This document shows, piece after piece, positions 19,101-32,100 of a DNA stretch of 64,000 nucleotides (within the stretch, counting starts at the first letter, position 1; every line of letters starts with the position of its first letter). Origin of the DNA: Smittia aterrima (lineage: Eukaryota > Arthropoda > Insecta > Diptera > Chironomidae). The translations under genes and the position numbers were made by a program. Where the stretch lies: assembly GCA_033063855.1 (NCBI GenBank), contig CP093831.1:21514001-21578000 (forward strand), written 5' to 3'. The notes under the pieces were generated by a model. That model ran no database searches, was not told the origin of the DNA, and saw only the letters and a list, made by a program, of their open reading frames with translations.

Positions 19101-22100
19101 CATGCAAACTACAAATTTGCATAATTCCTTAGCACGACACACCGTCATGTGTCTCTGTGCAGAGATTTTGGTTTCAATTGCGGTGAGGACCGAAACTAGA
19201 GAAATTTTATCATAAAACTGCTGGTTTATTAAATTTTGGATTAACTTATAAATTCCCTTTTCTTAATTTGAATAAGAAACTTCCCAGAAAATCGTTAAAA
19301 GATTAAAACTTTAAGGTTTAATTCCAGGAATGTCCGGTCATCATCCCTTTCGCTTCCAACCTAGCCACTGAAATTCACCAGTGACGAAAAACATAATGAA
19401 CAACGGCGATATTTCATTTCATGCTCGTTAGTTTGGCTTCTTGTTTCGCGGAATTCCAATGAAGCACGAAATAGCGTTAGCCGTTGTTTCTCTTAAGTTT
19501 CGCATGTTTTTTCTGTTGTATCATCGTCATAAATAAATTAGTGAATTCACATGTGTGTGCCACAGCCTTGTGAACGACGTTTGAAGCTGGAGAAATCTTC
19601 TGCGATGGATTAGGGACGAGAGAAATGATTAATGAAACATCCAGATATTTTCTCCCGTTGTTTACACAATTTTATAGTTTGCCATTAACGCTCGAATTGT
19701 TCTCAGTATTTGATTAATAATTCTTCGTTAACAGCGATTTTCTTAGGGGAAAACAAAGCTTCACTCATATCTAGACTTCATTTATCAAACAAAAAAACTT
19801 TAAAGAAAAACATTTAACGTGAAAATTCGTCTCGACAAATTTGAATTGAAATTTTATTTATGCTCTCAGCAAAAGCTTTCTCAACAAGAAGAGTTCTACG
19901 AGAGTCTGCACGAGTCTCAGTGACTGAACAGATAATACCCCTTGACTCATTCGCGAACAATAAATTAAAAACAACAACAGCAAACACAAGTGAACAACTC
20001 TCCTCGTCGTCTTACTTAAAGAGCATTGTGGAAACGAGAGAAGAAAGAATAAAACATTTTCGCGTATAAAGTTTCATTAATCAAGATTCTCTGCTGTTGC
20101 TCCTTTTGCAAAAAAATAAGAACGAAAGAAAACCCCACTCAAACTACACACACTCGAGTCTCATGGCATTATAAAATTAATCGTAAGCCTGTTTCGTCTC
20201 TTTTCCTCTTGCATGAGGTGGGAGATGTTGGGAAAGCGGGAGACGCAAAGGGCAACTTTACATAAGAATAGTTGAATGATTATCATATTTATTTAAGACG
20301 CTTTTTTTCTCCTTCTTTGTTTATTTTCTAAAGACAGTTCCACGAACGAATATGTATGAGGCGAGAGAAACGAGTTTAGTCGACTCTGTCGGTGTGGGAA
20401 ATATGAATGCATATTGCTAAGTACTTTTGTGCAATTCTTGTTTGTCTCTGATGTTTTATGAAGAATTGTCAGTGACCTGGAAGTCACCAGGTCAAGAAAT
20501 TACTCTCCGAGCTGTTCAAATGAAATTGTAATGTCAAGCCCGAGCTTTCCAGGTCATTGGAGAATTGAAAACTACACAAAAACAGTCTACGAAGAAAGAT
20601 TTATTTTTGCGAGAATGTGGCGCATAAAAAGCAACCGAGAGAGTACGAAAGTCAGCAGAAAGATTAATGGACGCTATTCCAGGCTTGTCAGTCTTACTTC
20701 GGAGAATTCTCTATCCAACAAAACCTGCTAATGACCGCAGCTTAAAAGTTTAGCTTTGCGCGAGATCTGGAGACGAAAAAAAAACCGAGATCTTGATCTA
20801 CTCAACTACATGGTCGTCAGTCTGGTTTGTTTTGGCTTTCAACCAAGATGTCTCATTTGCTACCGTTTCACGTTGAAGCGATAGAGATAAAAAAGAATGA
20901 ACTTACTTGGATATTGGAAGAGCGTGGGTGGCGTTCGATTCTGAGTCATCGCGACGCTCTGATGATTCTGGTGCATGACATCACTCACACTCAGCGGTAT
21001 CGTCGTCGTTCCTGTGAAAAACATGTTTTGGCTCAAGTTGTGGCTCAAGTTCGGCGTCGTTGTGCATCCTAATTATTTTCAACGCAACATTGATTGCCAA
21101 TTGAAGTGCAAATGATGACGATGATGTCGATTGATGAATGATGATGGAGGAAAAAAGAGAAAAAATAATCATAAAATCAAATCAACATAAATTTCCATGA
21201 AACAACAGAAAAATCCGACAAGAAAAAAAAGGGCGAACGCAGAAAAAAATAAACATCAACTTAATTAAAATCTAATAAGTTTAAATCTCTCGCGATGGTT
21301 GTTGTCAGTGAAAAGAAATTTTTTAGGGTGGCATTAGATAAAAAGGCCGAAAATTCTGCGGGATCTTAAATTGGGAACAATTATGACACTTTTTTTGATG
21401 TCAACCGAATTGAAATTGATTTAATTGAACCGGAAAAGCTTCTCTCCCTCTCCCTTCTCGTCTGATTGAATGAAGACATCAGAAAGAATGTCGTCATTGT
21501 TGTCCCAATTTTCCGTGAATTACTCATTCCATCAACGTTCGCGCGAAAGAAACGGAAAGTCCCTCGTGGGGTGAATGAAACTTTCTTTTTAAATTAATGA
21601 AATTGCTCTTCGGAGAGCAGTCCGATGAGTGAGTTTGGGAGGGGACGAACGATGAGTGAGGTGAAGGAAGTAAAAATAAAATTGATGATTTTTCTATTTC
21701 TTTCAGAGTTATTATCTTGATGAACGTTTCTTCAATGAATGATATTTAATGATGATGATGAAGTGTTTCAAACTTTTTCGTTGAAAGTATAAACTAAGCT
21801 AAATCATTTATTTCAGAGCGAAAAGCTCAAATGGACTCCAGAGATTCATCTAAGATAATCAAGTGGCGTCAAACTCACCCAAATCGGCCAAGCCGAGACT
21901 GAATCTGTTCAAATCCTTCGACTGTAATTGCGGAAGGCTTGTTGTTGTCTCTTGTAAACGTTGGCGACCAACAGCAATGCCAATTGGGATCGCAGCACCT
22001 GCTATGAACGAGTTTTTCCCAGAGCGAGGAAAAAAGGATTACAATTAGCAATGAGAAAAAATAATTTTCGGTCGGCAATAAAAAAAAAAGGTTTTTCTTG

Positions 22101-25100
22101 AACTTACCGTTGTTTTGTTGTCCACCGCTGGTGATATTCGAATCCATACTCGAAGAGATGGAGGCGAGAGACGATGACGAGGTTGTTGTTGGAGATTTTT
22201 GCTCGATTTTAATGATTGCCGGCGTTCCAGAGAAAGAGGTCGTCGCAATGAGATTGTTCGACGTTGTTACCTCAGACACTTGACATGGCTCGCGCTTAAT
22301 TTGAAGAAGAGTTGCGGTCGTGTGTGTTGTCGTGTCAGCTGACGGACAATTACCGTAACTACTTGCAATTGAACAGTTTACATTATTTTGAAGCTGCTGA
22401 AGAGCTTGGTTCCATGTGAGTGGCAACGTGCGACTACAACCTGTTCCTCCGTGCGTCTCCACCTTTGTGTCGTTAGTTGTTTTACTCTGATGCTGTTGAT
22501 GTAAACTTAAGATGCATTCGTTGATATTCTTATTTGCTTTAGCGACTTTAGGTCCTCGTTTATTTGTACTGGAGGTTTTAGTCGATGAAGTTGACGAAGT
22601 AGAACTTCCCGAATGATTCTTCTCCGTCTTAATTGCAGACGTCGTTGTGTAGTTAGTCACAGGAAGGTTAATTTGAAGCGGCTCAATCAATGATCCCGAC
22701 TCCCACTTTCCATAACTTGCTTCGAGTTTCTTATGCTGAGTAGGAGCTGCTGTCGAAACGGAAGCGGACGTCGTGCAATTGATGAAGTCTGCTGTGTGCG
22801 ATTGGACGAAAATGCTGCTGTTTGCCTGCAAATGATGGAGAGTGTGAGTTAGAACTTTACCATAATATGGATTAAATTGAAGTTCCACGTCAGAACGCGA
22901 CGCAATTTTCATGGTGATGTCTATAGAATTTATAAAAGTACCCGAAAAATGCTCGCATAAAAAATGATGAGCTGGAACATTGTTCGACGGCGATGGGGGT
23001 AGGAAGGAGGAAAGAATGAATTTGATGCGATGCTCATGGGGGAGCCAAACGATAGAAGGGAGAGAAAAGCCGACGAGACACGGAGAAACGGGAGAGGTGG
23101 CAATGATTCCGTGCAAGCAGAGAACGTGACTATTCTGTTGTGTAAGAAATTATGTGATGAATTCTTTTTTTTTGCAGCCGACTCGACGGGGAAATTTGCA
23201 AATCACATCAAATCAGTAGAACAATGATGAGGAACAATGATTTATTGACGCGACTGACGAGTTGTCGGAAGTTAAGAAGTTTTCCCTAACTTTCAAGAAA
23301 GTTCTCCGTAAAAAATTGCCGTCTTTTATGAACTAATGGATCTTCCTTCTTTCAACGATTCCTCTTTTTTTTGCTTAAGGAATTGGCAATTTCTCATGCA
23401 ACGCTGTCAAGGATCATGACATTCTGATGTGCCTGATGTAATCAGTTTTTCTTTCAACCAAGAGAATTGATCAACTTACTTGACTGAATGCGAGAGCTCC
23501 AGAATTCCAATTTTTTACCAACTCAAATGGCAAAGTAGGGATAAACGGTGAATTGTTGTTGCTCTGCAATGGCGCGTAGCTTGGTGCGAAGAAGCTGGAG
23601 TCGCTTATTGGGACAGTGTCTGCAAAGATAAATAAACAAGAATTATTGATCGGAATTCATAAATTTCAAGATTCTTGCCGCATCGCCGGTCGGATTAGCC
23701 GAGAATGCATCGAGAGAGTCGAGGGCTGTCATTGCCAGGCAGAAAGATTCATAGTTTCATGACAATTCCTTTAATACAAACATTTCATTTCACCCTAGAC
23801 TGAGCATTCTATAGACTCAAACATTATTCACGAAATCTCCAAGTAAAGATCTCTCTCGAGTTTTAAACTTTTTTTTCATCTCGTTTCTTTCGTTCGCCTT
23901 AAAGAAAAATTTATTGCTGCTCTTATTGTTTTCTTTAACAATGATTTAAACGACATTGCGTGTGTGTGTGCTTGCTTTGAAGAAGGAAGGCTTACAAACT
24001 CCCGCTCAATCACATACACTCTTCCTCGTAAGGCGATATTATATCATTTTCCACTCGAATAGATTTCTTAACTTTGCTTGTCGTTCATGAATCTCGCTCC
24101 TTCGCTCTCATCCGTTGTTGTTTTAATTCGTAGAATTTCTTAAGTCTTTTACGTCGTTTGTTATTTATTCTCCTTCTTTGCTTTGAGAAGTTAAGTTTGT
24201 GTTAGTCAAACTTTTTTTTCTGTTCGGTTCAATAAGAATAGCTCGTCATAGGAGACTTTAAAATCTCGAGGACTTGCTAAAAGAAATTCCAGTTCGTTGC
24301 GAAAGTGAGGAGGAGAAATTAATATTATACAACAATATACATGTCGCTTGCCACATTAGTCAATTCTCCTCTGTCGACAACATCTCCACTGACACGTAGC
24401 AGAGAACAGACTCGAAATTAATTTTGCAGGAAGAAAGAAAGTCATTGAAACATTCCATTCGGGAGTAAACGCAGTTAATTATGCAATTCCTATTCGTTCC
24501 GAGTTTGCGGGGATATCCAGTGACCTGCTGAGTGAAGGATGAACTCAATGAACAGAGTTTCAGGTCAACGTCGCTTCTTTAGGTCATTGACAACACCCTC
24601 GAACAAGCTGTACCCGATGTTCGATGCATTAGAGTTATAATTCATCAATTATTAATGAGCGCTTAGATTATCGAAAAGCGAAGAACCCCATTCACGTTTC
24701 CATGTTAGAAGCCCACTCAAACAAACTGCAGACTGAAGACTTAAATACTTTTAATTAGTGCTTTGCCATTGCTAAAACTTTTTTCCATATTCGCGATAAA
24801 CATCGACAGAGAGTTTCTAATTTCTCTCGCTCACTTCGTGAAGTGAATTTGTTCGAGGAAAAATTATTATTATTATGCAAATGATGCGAGAAACTTTGCG
24901 TTTCATTTCTGCACACACACAATAATTCATTGAATTTTATGCTCTTTTGCTTGGCTATTATTGCTCATTATAGTATAACGAAGAAATTTTGTATGCCACG
25001 CTGCTCGTGTAATTTCGTTGCGTTTTTATCGGCAAACGAATTCTTGAAATTGCACTCGCTCGCAAAAAAGGAATAAATTATCTTAAACTATTCGAACAAT

Positions 25101-28100
25101 TGCTGAAGGGTCAACGGAGGTGAGCTCAATGTGGTTTGACGAAAAGGCTCTTCGTGCGGTTTCAACTGACAGACTTTTAGGAGAAGGGCACACGCATTCA
25201 GTTTTCACACCATTGTGCTTGCAATCGGAGTCGATCGATCGATAAAAATGCGTCGTTGATGCATATCGCATGCGACCTGACCGAAAAGACACGCAACACT
25301 GCGCACGGCAGCTCAATGCACTGCCGACTCTGATTGATGAACTAGCTTTTCGCAAAGAAGTTCTCAACTGAGATTGTAATCAAAGTTAACTCTCATCAAA
25401 ATATTTTATTCAGTGACCGAGTGGGAAAGAAAGTTTCGCTTAGTTTAATTTCATTTAATCTTTTTAAATAAAATCTCTCGACGAGAAAAAGTTGCTTTCG
25501 TGGTGAAATATAAATTTCAATATTAAACTTTGAGTAGATTTGCAATTGCTTGATGTGCATTGTTGCAAGAGAGAATGCGATGAAGATTGAGTGATAAAGA
25601 TTCCTTTTTTCACTTGTTGCTCATCATGAGCGCAAGGTGTTCGCTCAGCGACGGCAATTTCACTTAGTTTCCTCGTTCAGATTGCTAAAGAGATTATGCT
25701 TGCCAGATTCGCAAAGCTCTTGTTGACTGTGCGCGCATTAAAAAGTTGGAATAAATTTGATATTAATGCTATTAATTTATACTGATTTCCCCCTCTCCCC
25801 TTAGCACAGTGAAACGAGATATTTACGGTGATGTGCTTGACGTAGAAAGGAATTAATTCATTAATTGAGTTTCACGAAAAAAAAAGAAGAGAATTTATTC
25901 CCATCGGCACTTTCTTGCTGATGTTTGCAATCACTAAATGCAAATTTTGTGTCGACTGCGTAGTTTATATCGAAAACACAAACTGATACACGAAAGAACA
26001 TCGTTTCTCCCCTTAGCGCGTAATGATCGTGGAAAGATTAATTAAAATTCACCGCTATCCTATTTATCTCCATTACCGTCTATTACAAATGTGGAGCTTT
26101 AAATTCTCAGCGAAGTTTTTATTCGTTGAAAAAAGTTTTCCACTTTTTCATTTTCACCCTCGACTCCTCCATAAACAATTTTAAAATTAAAATTATCCAA
26201 ATTTCCATTCATGCACACCGAGCTTCAGATTAAAGCCGAAACCAACAACAAATTGCTGACGATGATATAATCGCTGAAATTGGGTCAAAATTGGCAATGG
26301 CCTGGTTTGTGCAGTTTTTTTCCTCTCTCGTCTCTAAAAATAGCGAGCGAAGCCTTTGTTCTTCAGAAAAATTTAATTTCATTTTTTTCGTGCCTTCGCT
26401 TCATTGTCAATTCCATAATTTATCGGGAGATCTGAAGCTACAGATAGTCACCGGAACTCTATAATGGTTGCACAGCGAATGAAAAAACAATAACAACGGA
26501 ATAAATATAATTTCCTCCAAGAGCTCGCTTTCTAGCTGAAACATAAACAAAAAGGTTCCCGGGTCGCGAAAAACTTTAAATGCAAACATCGTCATCATAT
26601 TTAAAACGTAGCAGCATCGATTGCAAAAATGGCTTTGAATCATTCAATACATTTCGATGCTGACGAGCGTAAATACATTTTACTGTTTAGCTTTGCACGT
26701 TCGACGGTGCCGCTCTTGTTGTTGCTTTACAAATTCACTTCTGTCTTTAAAATATTTAGCGTTATTATCAGATAAAAGGAAAACCTTTCAAATCATGACA
26801 GTTCTCTTGGTGATATTGCGCTTCAGCTCACATGCTCACATCGAAATACAAATTTCGTGCTTGAAATACTGAAAAGAAGTTTCGATGAGACAATTAGATT
26901 CTAAAAGGCTTTTCTGGAATTTTCCGAATAAAATTTAAATTCTCAAAACTTTCAGAAGCAACTCTGATTCAATTCAAATCGAAAATGCATTCACGATGAA
27001 AATAAACTTCAGGTAGAGTGAGTTTTTCTGTTTTTATTATTTCTTTGTGCTGCTCGCTCGACGAAGAGTTCAAGAGTCTCGATTGATAGAGAACGAAAGA
27101 GACAATGAAAGGAAACGCTTCAATGCTATACGGGGAGGTCTAATGAATAGATGCATGAGCTGCCTCAACCGATTTGATAGCGATCAAGTTCAAAGACAAA
27201 CTCCAGAGACACAGCAGAGGCTGAAAGTTCCATTGATCTGCTTCAGATAATTAATTGCGCACATATTGATTTTGTGATTTTGTTTAATGGTTAATGAAAA
27301 TTTGTATGTGTGGGGAGCCTTTGATTCGAGCACTATAAACAGATGCTAAGCAGTCGAGCTCTTCATTGCTTGGAAATTGATTAAAGCATGAAATGGCGCT
27401 TGAGTAAACAAATGTAGATGAAGAAAGTTTCGGATTGCATTGAAAGTAAATGCAAACAACACATTTTGGGGAAAGGAAGGAGCTTCAAACTTCAAGCCGT
27501 TTGTTTGTATATTGAGCTTAGATGTTAGTACCAGGGAGAAACTTTAATGATATGCAAAGTGAGAAGACAAAAGACAAAATAATTTCGCAATGTTTTAATT
27601 AAAAGGAAATCGTCGGAGTTCTTCGTTTTCACGTCGCGCTTTTGTTTACATTTTAACGTTATCGCAGGAAACTTGGAAACGTTCTTTATTAAAAAAGAAA
27701 TTGTTTGTTGTATAAACTTCATGCTTTACGTTGTGGGCGATGAGTGTAAAATGCAAAAGTTCATCGATTTCGCAACGAAACGAACAAACAAAAAATTATT
27801 TTTCCATCCAACAACGAAATTGAGTTTTCCATTAAGAAAACATGGCACTCGGCTGTTGATAAATAAATATTTTTCCACTCTTTACGGCTTGCTTCCCTGG
27901 CAATGCCCTCTAGCCTCTCGCAATTATGTTAAGTAGGAAACATCGTCTTGGGTACTCACACTCTCCGCCGTTGGTTTGAAATGTCGTCGCTGTCGGCCAA
28001 ATTCCACGACCGAATTGAGATTGATGTTGTTGTTGATTGTTGTTAGTTGACCCAGCGGCGTTACCAGCAGCAGATGGTCCGAGGAACCTTGCTCCATTAC

Positions 28101-28107
28101 CTAACAT
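13191..28107 (-). CDS. wge: Winged eye: Tudor-like/BAH chromatin protein (TNRC18/BAHCC1 family)
   Basis: Nuclear chromatin reader; Drosophila wge causes eye-to-wing change when over-expressed, and BAH domains of its vertebrate relatives bind repressive H3 methyl marks. Coding exons (minus strand): 28107-27960, 23619-23480, 22825-22108, 21998-21879, 21068-20907, 17965-17861, 17305-17133, 17072-14847, 14789-14561, 14501-13966, 13905-13723, 13663-13502, 13433-13191. All phases agree: 5145 bases, 1714 codons. Seen: MLGNGARFLG start; AAIPIGIAVGRQR; FQLVRDPSTGQFLFLP; EPIPQALVWP; a large low-complexity exon; a Tudor-like region (LCAYWSQQYRCLYPG, NVEFDDGDNGRI, about residues 1265-1340); a Lys/His-rich block; and a C-terminal BAH domain (about 1580-1705; VGDSAVFLSTGRPDRPYIGHIE, KWFYHPEET, HKCEVLELDPYVKKF, NDTYYLAGHYDPT). 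Several IKQEP/IKREP SUMO-type motifs. Start chosen as the first ATG after a strong 5'UTR acceptor. Confidence 0.88.
17306..17860 (-). other. winged eye intron with (GT)n and A-rich tract
   Basis: 555-base intron. It contains a plus-strand GT repeat at about 17396-17414 and an A/G-rich run at about 17447-17471. No gene is visible inside. Confidence 0.7.
17396..17414. repeat. (GT)n microsatellite in a winged eye intron
   Basis: Nearly perfect GT dinucleotide run with one interruption, inside the 17306-17860 intron. Confidence 0.85.
17966..20906 (-). other. winged eye 2.9 kb intron
   Basis: Long intron with no coding similarity. A somewhat GC-richer part at about 18830-19150 contains CT/GA and TCGA-rich words and could be an enhancer or internal promoter, on composition only. 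Nothing else is recognised. Confidence 0.6.
21069..21878 (-). other. winged eye intron, 810 bases
   Basis: Contains polypyrimidine sequence before the downstream acceptor, TGATGATGATGA-type short repeats near 21752 and nothing gene-like. Confidence 0.6.
22826..23479 (-). other. winged eye intron, 654 bases
   Basis: The minus-strand frame stays open from the downstream exon to 23116, but the translation has no similarity to the family and a clean acceptor (TTTGCAG) ends at 22826, so it is read as intron. Confidence 0.6.
23620..27959 (-). other. First coding intron of winged eye, 4.3 kb
   Basis: Large intron between the first two coding exons. It contains a short (GT)n at about 23960-23972, AT-rich homeodomain-type TTAATTA words and short chance ORFs (such as 25083-25367 minus) with no recognisable domain. 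Probably regulatory; no RNA gene is seen. Confidence 0.55.
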
Positions 28108-28136
28108 GCTCTAAAGCCCCCTTCTAGAGTGGCAAG
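28108..28136 (-). other. 5'UTR of winged eye after a splice acceptor
   Basis: On the minus strand a strong polypyrimidine-AG acceptor (TTTTTGCTTTCATTGCAG, ending at 28137) lies 29 bases before the ATG. At least one untranslated exon must therefore lie further upstream, inside the non-coding region to the right. Confidence 0.6.
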
Positions 28137-29110
28137 CTGCAATGAAAGCAAAAAGGAATGGAACTGTTAACAATTACGTTTCTCCATAGCAAATTAAATA
28201 TTCTTCATCACAATAAGCATATAAATATTTCCTAATCAAATAATAATCATAAAAAGGTCGCCTTATGAGTCGGAGAGGCAAATAATAGTTGATGCTGCCC
28301 ATTATGCTCAATAAAATTTATGTAAAGTGAAAGGGACGCACAACAAATAAATGCTGGAGGAAGAAACTTTTCCCGGCATATCCGAGATGTGTATACAAAG
28401 TATTTTCATTGTTGAAACCTGAAAAATGTTCGAGGCAACGCTCCGGCTAGGAAGTGGAACAGTTTTCCCAAAAAAAACATGAGAAAAAGTCTTTTGTTTG
28501 GCTTCGTGTCTTGCACCCTCGAAGCTGGTCAGGAGAATTCAAAATACAAAGAACCAACATTAGTCGGCAACTAAACCTCCACACAGACGAAGGAATCAAC
28601 AGAAATTATTTCGAGACCGAAAAGAAAAGTCGTTGCGTGGGGCTTCTCACTTTGCTCTCCCGTGTGCTTCTCGAAACAAATTGCTTGAAAGAAGCGAGCG
28701 AGCTGTTTGCTCAGTGGATCAAGTCGGAAATTTGTTATATTTGAGGATTCAGAGAGTTTGGGTGAATAATTTTGGAGGATTTTCGACACGAGATTCATTT
28801 TCGACGCGAGAGCGAAAGGTTTCTCTTCGACGAGGGTGCTCGAGAGATATTTCATTATTTTTTTCTCATTCGGCTGCGAAAATCCCTTGCAAATATAGCG
28901 CGTCATGTGCTACATTTCACATGTTGTTATTTTTCCGGAGTCGCTTTTGTGCAGTTTTCGAGTGTGCGCGCATCGGGGAAGAACATCGGAGAACATCTTT
29001 CACTCTCACTGAGCGCTTCGCTTATTTTTTTCATCGCCTGAAGGGCAAAGCGAAGCAATTTTCTTTTTCTGTGCATTTCCTTTTCGCCATGGCAAACGGA
29101 GATTATTGAA
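28137..29110. other. Stop-poor block upstream of winged eye
   Basis: From about 28450 to 29110 several frames on both strands stay open for 90-158 codons and TCGA/GCG words are frequent. The translations show no domain and overlap one another, which points to base composition rather than coding. This is typical of a proximal regulatory region or untranslated exon. Confidence 0.35.
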
Positions 29111-32100
29111 CTTTATAGTTTTCTAGCTGGCAATATCCTTGGAAATCACTCTTCCCTCGGAGCAATTTTCTTTGATTTCTTCTTCACTTCTTCTTCGTTT
29201 CAAAACAACAAACATTTCGTGTACTGAGTTGGTATTGTGTGAATATTTATTTTGATGTTTCGCTAGTCGTGGAGAAGATGTTTTGACGGATGAATCTTAG
29301 CAACCAAGATGAAAGTGTGACGACATTAAGAAATGTTTATGAAAGAAACTTCGTCTTCTGTGCAATTAACTAAACCACAATTGAAAACCACATTTATGGA
29401 GCTGGCAGAGACGTCGAGACTTCTGGCGGCGCAACAATGAAACGTTTAGACAGCAAACTAGATTTCCAAGAATAATTGTCATTTCATAATTCAATTTCAG
29501 GATCATACAAAGCAGAAATTCATTTTAAAAAGTTTTCATCACGGTTGAGAAATTTATTTTCTGCTCATTCATCGCTTTGAAGAGCTCTTTTGAACGGAAT
29601 ACATTACAGCATCAGCAGCAGCCGTAATGGTAGAGTGCTGTGTGCTAAAAAACGATTTTATGCTAATTAGGGGACCACTTTTGGACAGCGCGGATGGAAT
29701 TGAAGAATCACATTCACAACCGTTCATACAATAAATCATTAGGAAAGGGCAAACGTCGAGAGAAGCGAGCAAAGCGCGAGTGGAGAAGAAGTGCAATTAT
29801 TTATTGCAAATGTTTGTCTTCAACGTAGGGCTGATGAGTCTCGGTCGCATCTCTCCAACACCTGAACAATAAACATTCTTCCTTGAATCACGAAAAATAA
29901 AAGGCGATCACGTACTTGAGTCTCATACTTGCACACGAGGGAAAGAAAGAAACGAAAGAAGAAGTAACAACCAAACGTGTGTTAATTAATTTAATTTGTT
30001 TGTTATTTATTTAGCCTTTCTGCCTCCTTCCAAGTCGTTGAAGGCATTTAACTCTTTGGCATGTTTATTTTCGCAAGTTTTTTTTAGGGATTTTTATTCG
30101 GAGAAGAAAGCTGAGACTGTTTACTGAAAACTTCTTAGAAAAGCCTTTCAGTATGATCGTTCTCGAGTTACTCTAACTCTTGTAAAAACACTCTTTTCCA
30201 CTTCAGTAACTTGAGCGTCTTTGGAAAATAATTTTCGCCTATGACTTATCGATAATCATTTCCGTGTTGAGGATTTAAATGCCGAAGAAATTCTCCATCA
30301 AAGTGAGAGACGATAAATGTTTGTGGCCACACAAGAATCTTCTGATACTTGACTCCACGTCTAGAGTATTTAATTTCGTTTTCATCTTGTTGAGTCAAGT
30401 CATTGCGAATCATTGAAAACATCTCTTAAATTGAAATTTCATTAACCGAAAAAAAATAACTTTTCCGGGATGAAAAATTATTTGAAATGTAAGCAACATT
30501 TGTTTGGCGGGAGTCGACAGACGAGTTGTTCCTAACGCTCTCTGACTTTATTAATGTTTCATGTAGCAAACATTCTACAGAATTAGGGGGCACGGCTTTT
30601 TATGGAGAGAATTTTTAATGTTTAAATCCATTATGTGTCCATTGAGTGAACTTTTTTGTATTCAGCTCGTTGCGAAATTAAAGCCGTTTGGAAAGTTTCG
30701 CCCGGCAACAGCTGGAAGCACCAGCAAAGTTTGCTCTTGAGCAGAGAACAATAAAGATGTAAATTAAACATGCATTTGCATAATCCACCTAGCGTTGAAC
30801 ATTAGAGTGAAAAATTGCAAACAGTTTTCAGCGCCTACACGAAGCCACTTCATCGATCGCCCCGTTGTACGAACGCTTCGAGTCATAAACAATCAACGCC
30901 ATAAAATATGAAATGAGACGACTGCCATCGACTGAGAAGGAGAAAATATTTCATTTCAATTTTACAGGCTTGACATGAGACGATTCAAGTAATTCAATAA
31001 TTGGCTCGACTGCTCGACTCACGATAAAAATATCTTGTCTCTCTCATCGACCAGAACTAATTGAGTTTATTTTATTTCGTTGTCTTCTGTTCTCCTCATG
31101 AGAAATCAGCCGGTCCCGTGTCGAGGATCATCACAAATGAGGTCGGGTTGGACGAGTTAGTTTTACAACTCTTAATTGTCGACGGTCGTAACAGAAATGA
31201 GACCAAATAACCTGAAACAGCTTTCTCTATCGAAATATTCGTTTCTTCTCTCTTCCTCGTGTCCATTGTTCCATTGAGGGACTGGAACATTGTGCGACTA
31301 ATCTCAAGATTAAGTAGATTTAAAATGAGATCAATTATTTCTTTATTTTATTTCCCTTTTGGCTCACTTTAAACGAGGGGACCGAAGGGACGTGTGCGTC
31401 CTTCCTTTTGTTCTCAGTCAATTCCCTGTTTAAATGTCCGTCACTTTACTAAGAATGAAGTAATTGAAATTCATAGAAACCAGTCTCTTTTCATAATTAC
31501 ATCAAACAATTAATGAATGAACGACCGATCTACTCGGAAAAAAGGCAAAGACTGTGTGTAAGAAACAGAAGAAGGAAGGAACATAAAAAGCCAAAAGTCA
31601 GTTTGAGCCAATTCTTTTCACCGCCGGGTAATTTTTCTATGTTGGGGGACGCTGGTGGTTTTTGGTTGTTGTCATTTGTCTGTCCGGGAGGGAAAGACAG
31701 AAAGAAATTTTCTGATGTGATTAAAAGTGCGGTGTGTGCGTGTCTGATGTGAAGGAGGGAACGGAGTAAATTAAAGACCATTTACAAGACTTGAATGACA
31801 AGGGAAATGTCATTCGAGCCAATTATGAGATTTCGTCCGTCTGCTTCTCGCCCCACAATCATTTCCAGATTAATTTTCTTCCCTTCTGTAAACAAAAAAG
31901 TTTCGTCATGACGTCACTCGATTGTCATAACTCCCGTTCAACTGCCCAGTTGTTACAGCCAAATGTTGTAAAACAATAAAAAGCAAAATAATTCTCACTG
32001 CTTTCGCTTTTTATTTCTTTCTCGCAATTGCCAAACCGCTTTTCCCCGAACGACGGCATTCATGACTAGGTGCTAACCGTTAATCTTCTCTCTCTCTATA

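Noticed and set aside
21875..23116. Single 413-codon ORF as an independent gene
   Set aside because: It fuses intron, exon, intron and a wrong-frame exon of winged eye; family motifs appear only after splicing at 22108/21998.
25083..25367. 94-codon minus-strand Cys-containing ORF in a winged eye intron
   Set aside because: Cys spacing fits no known small secreted or zinc-binding family, and no promoter or poly(A) signal is linked.
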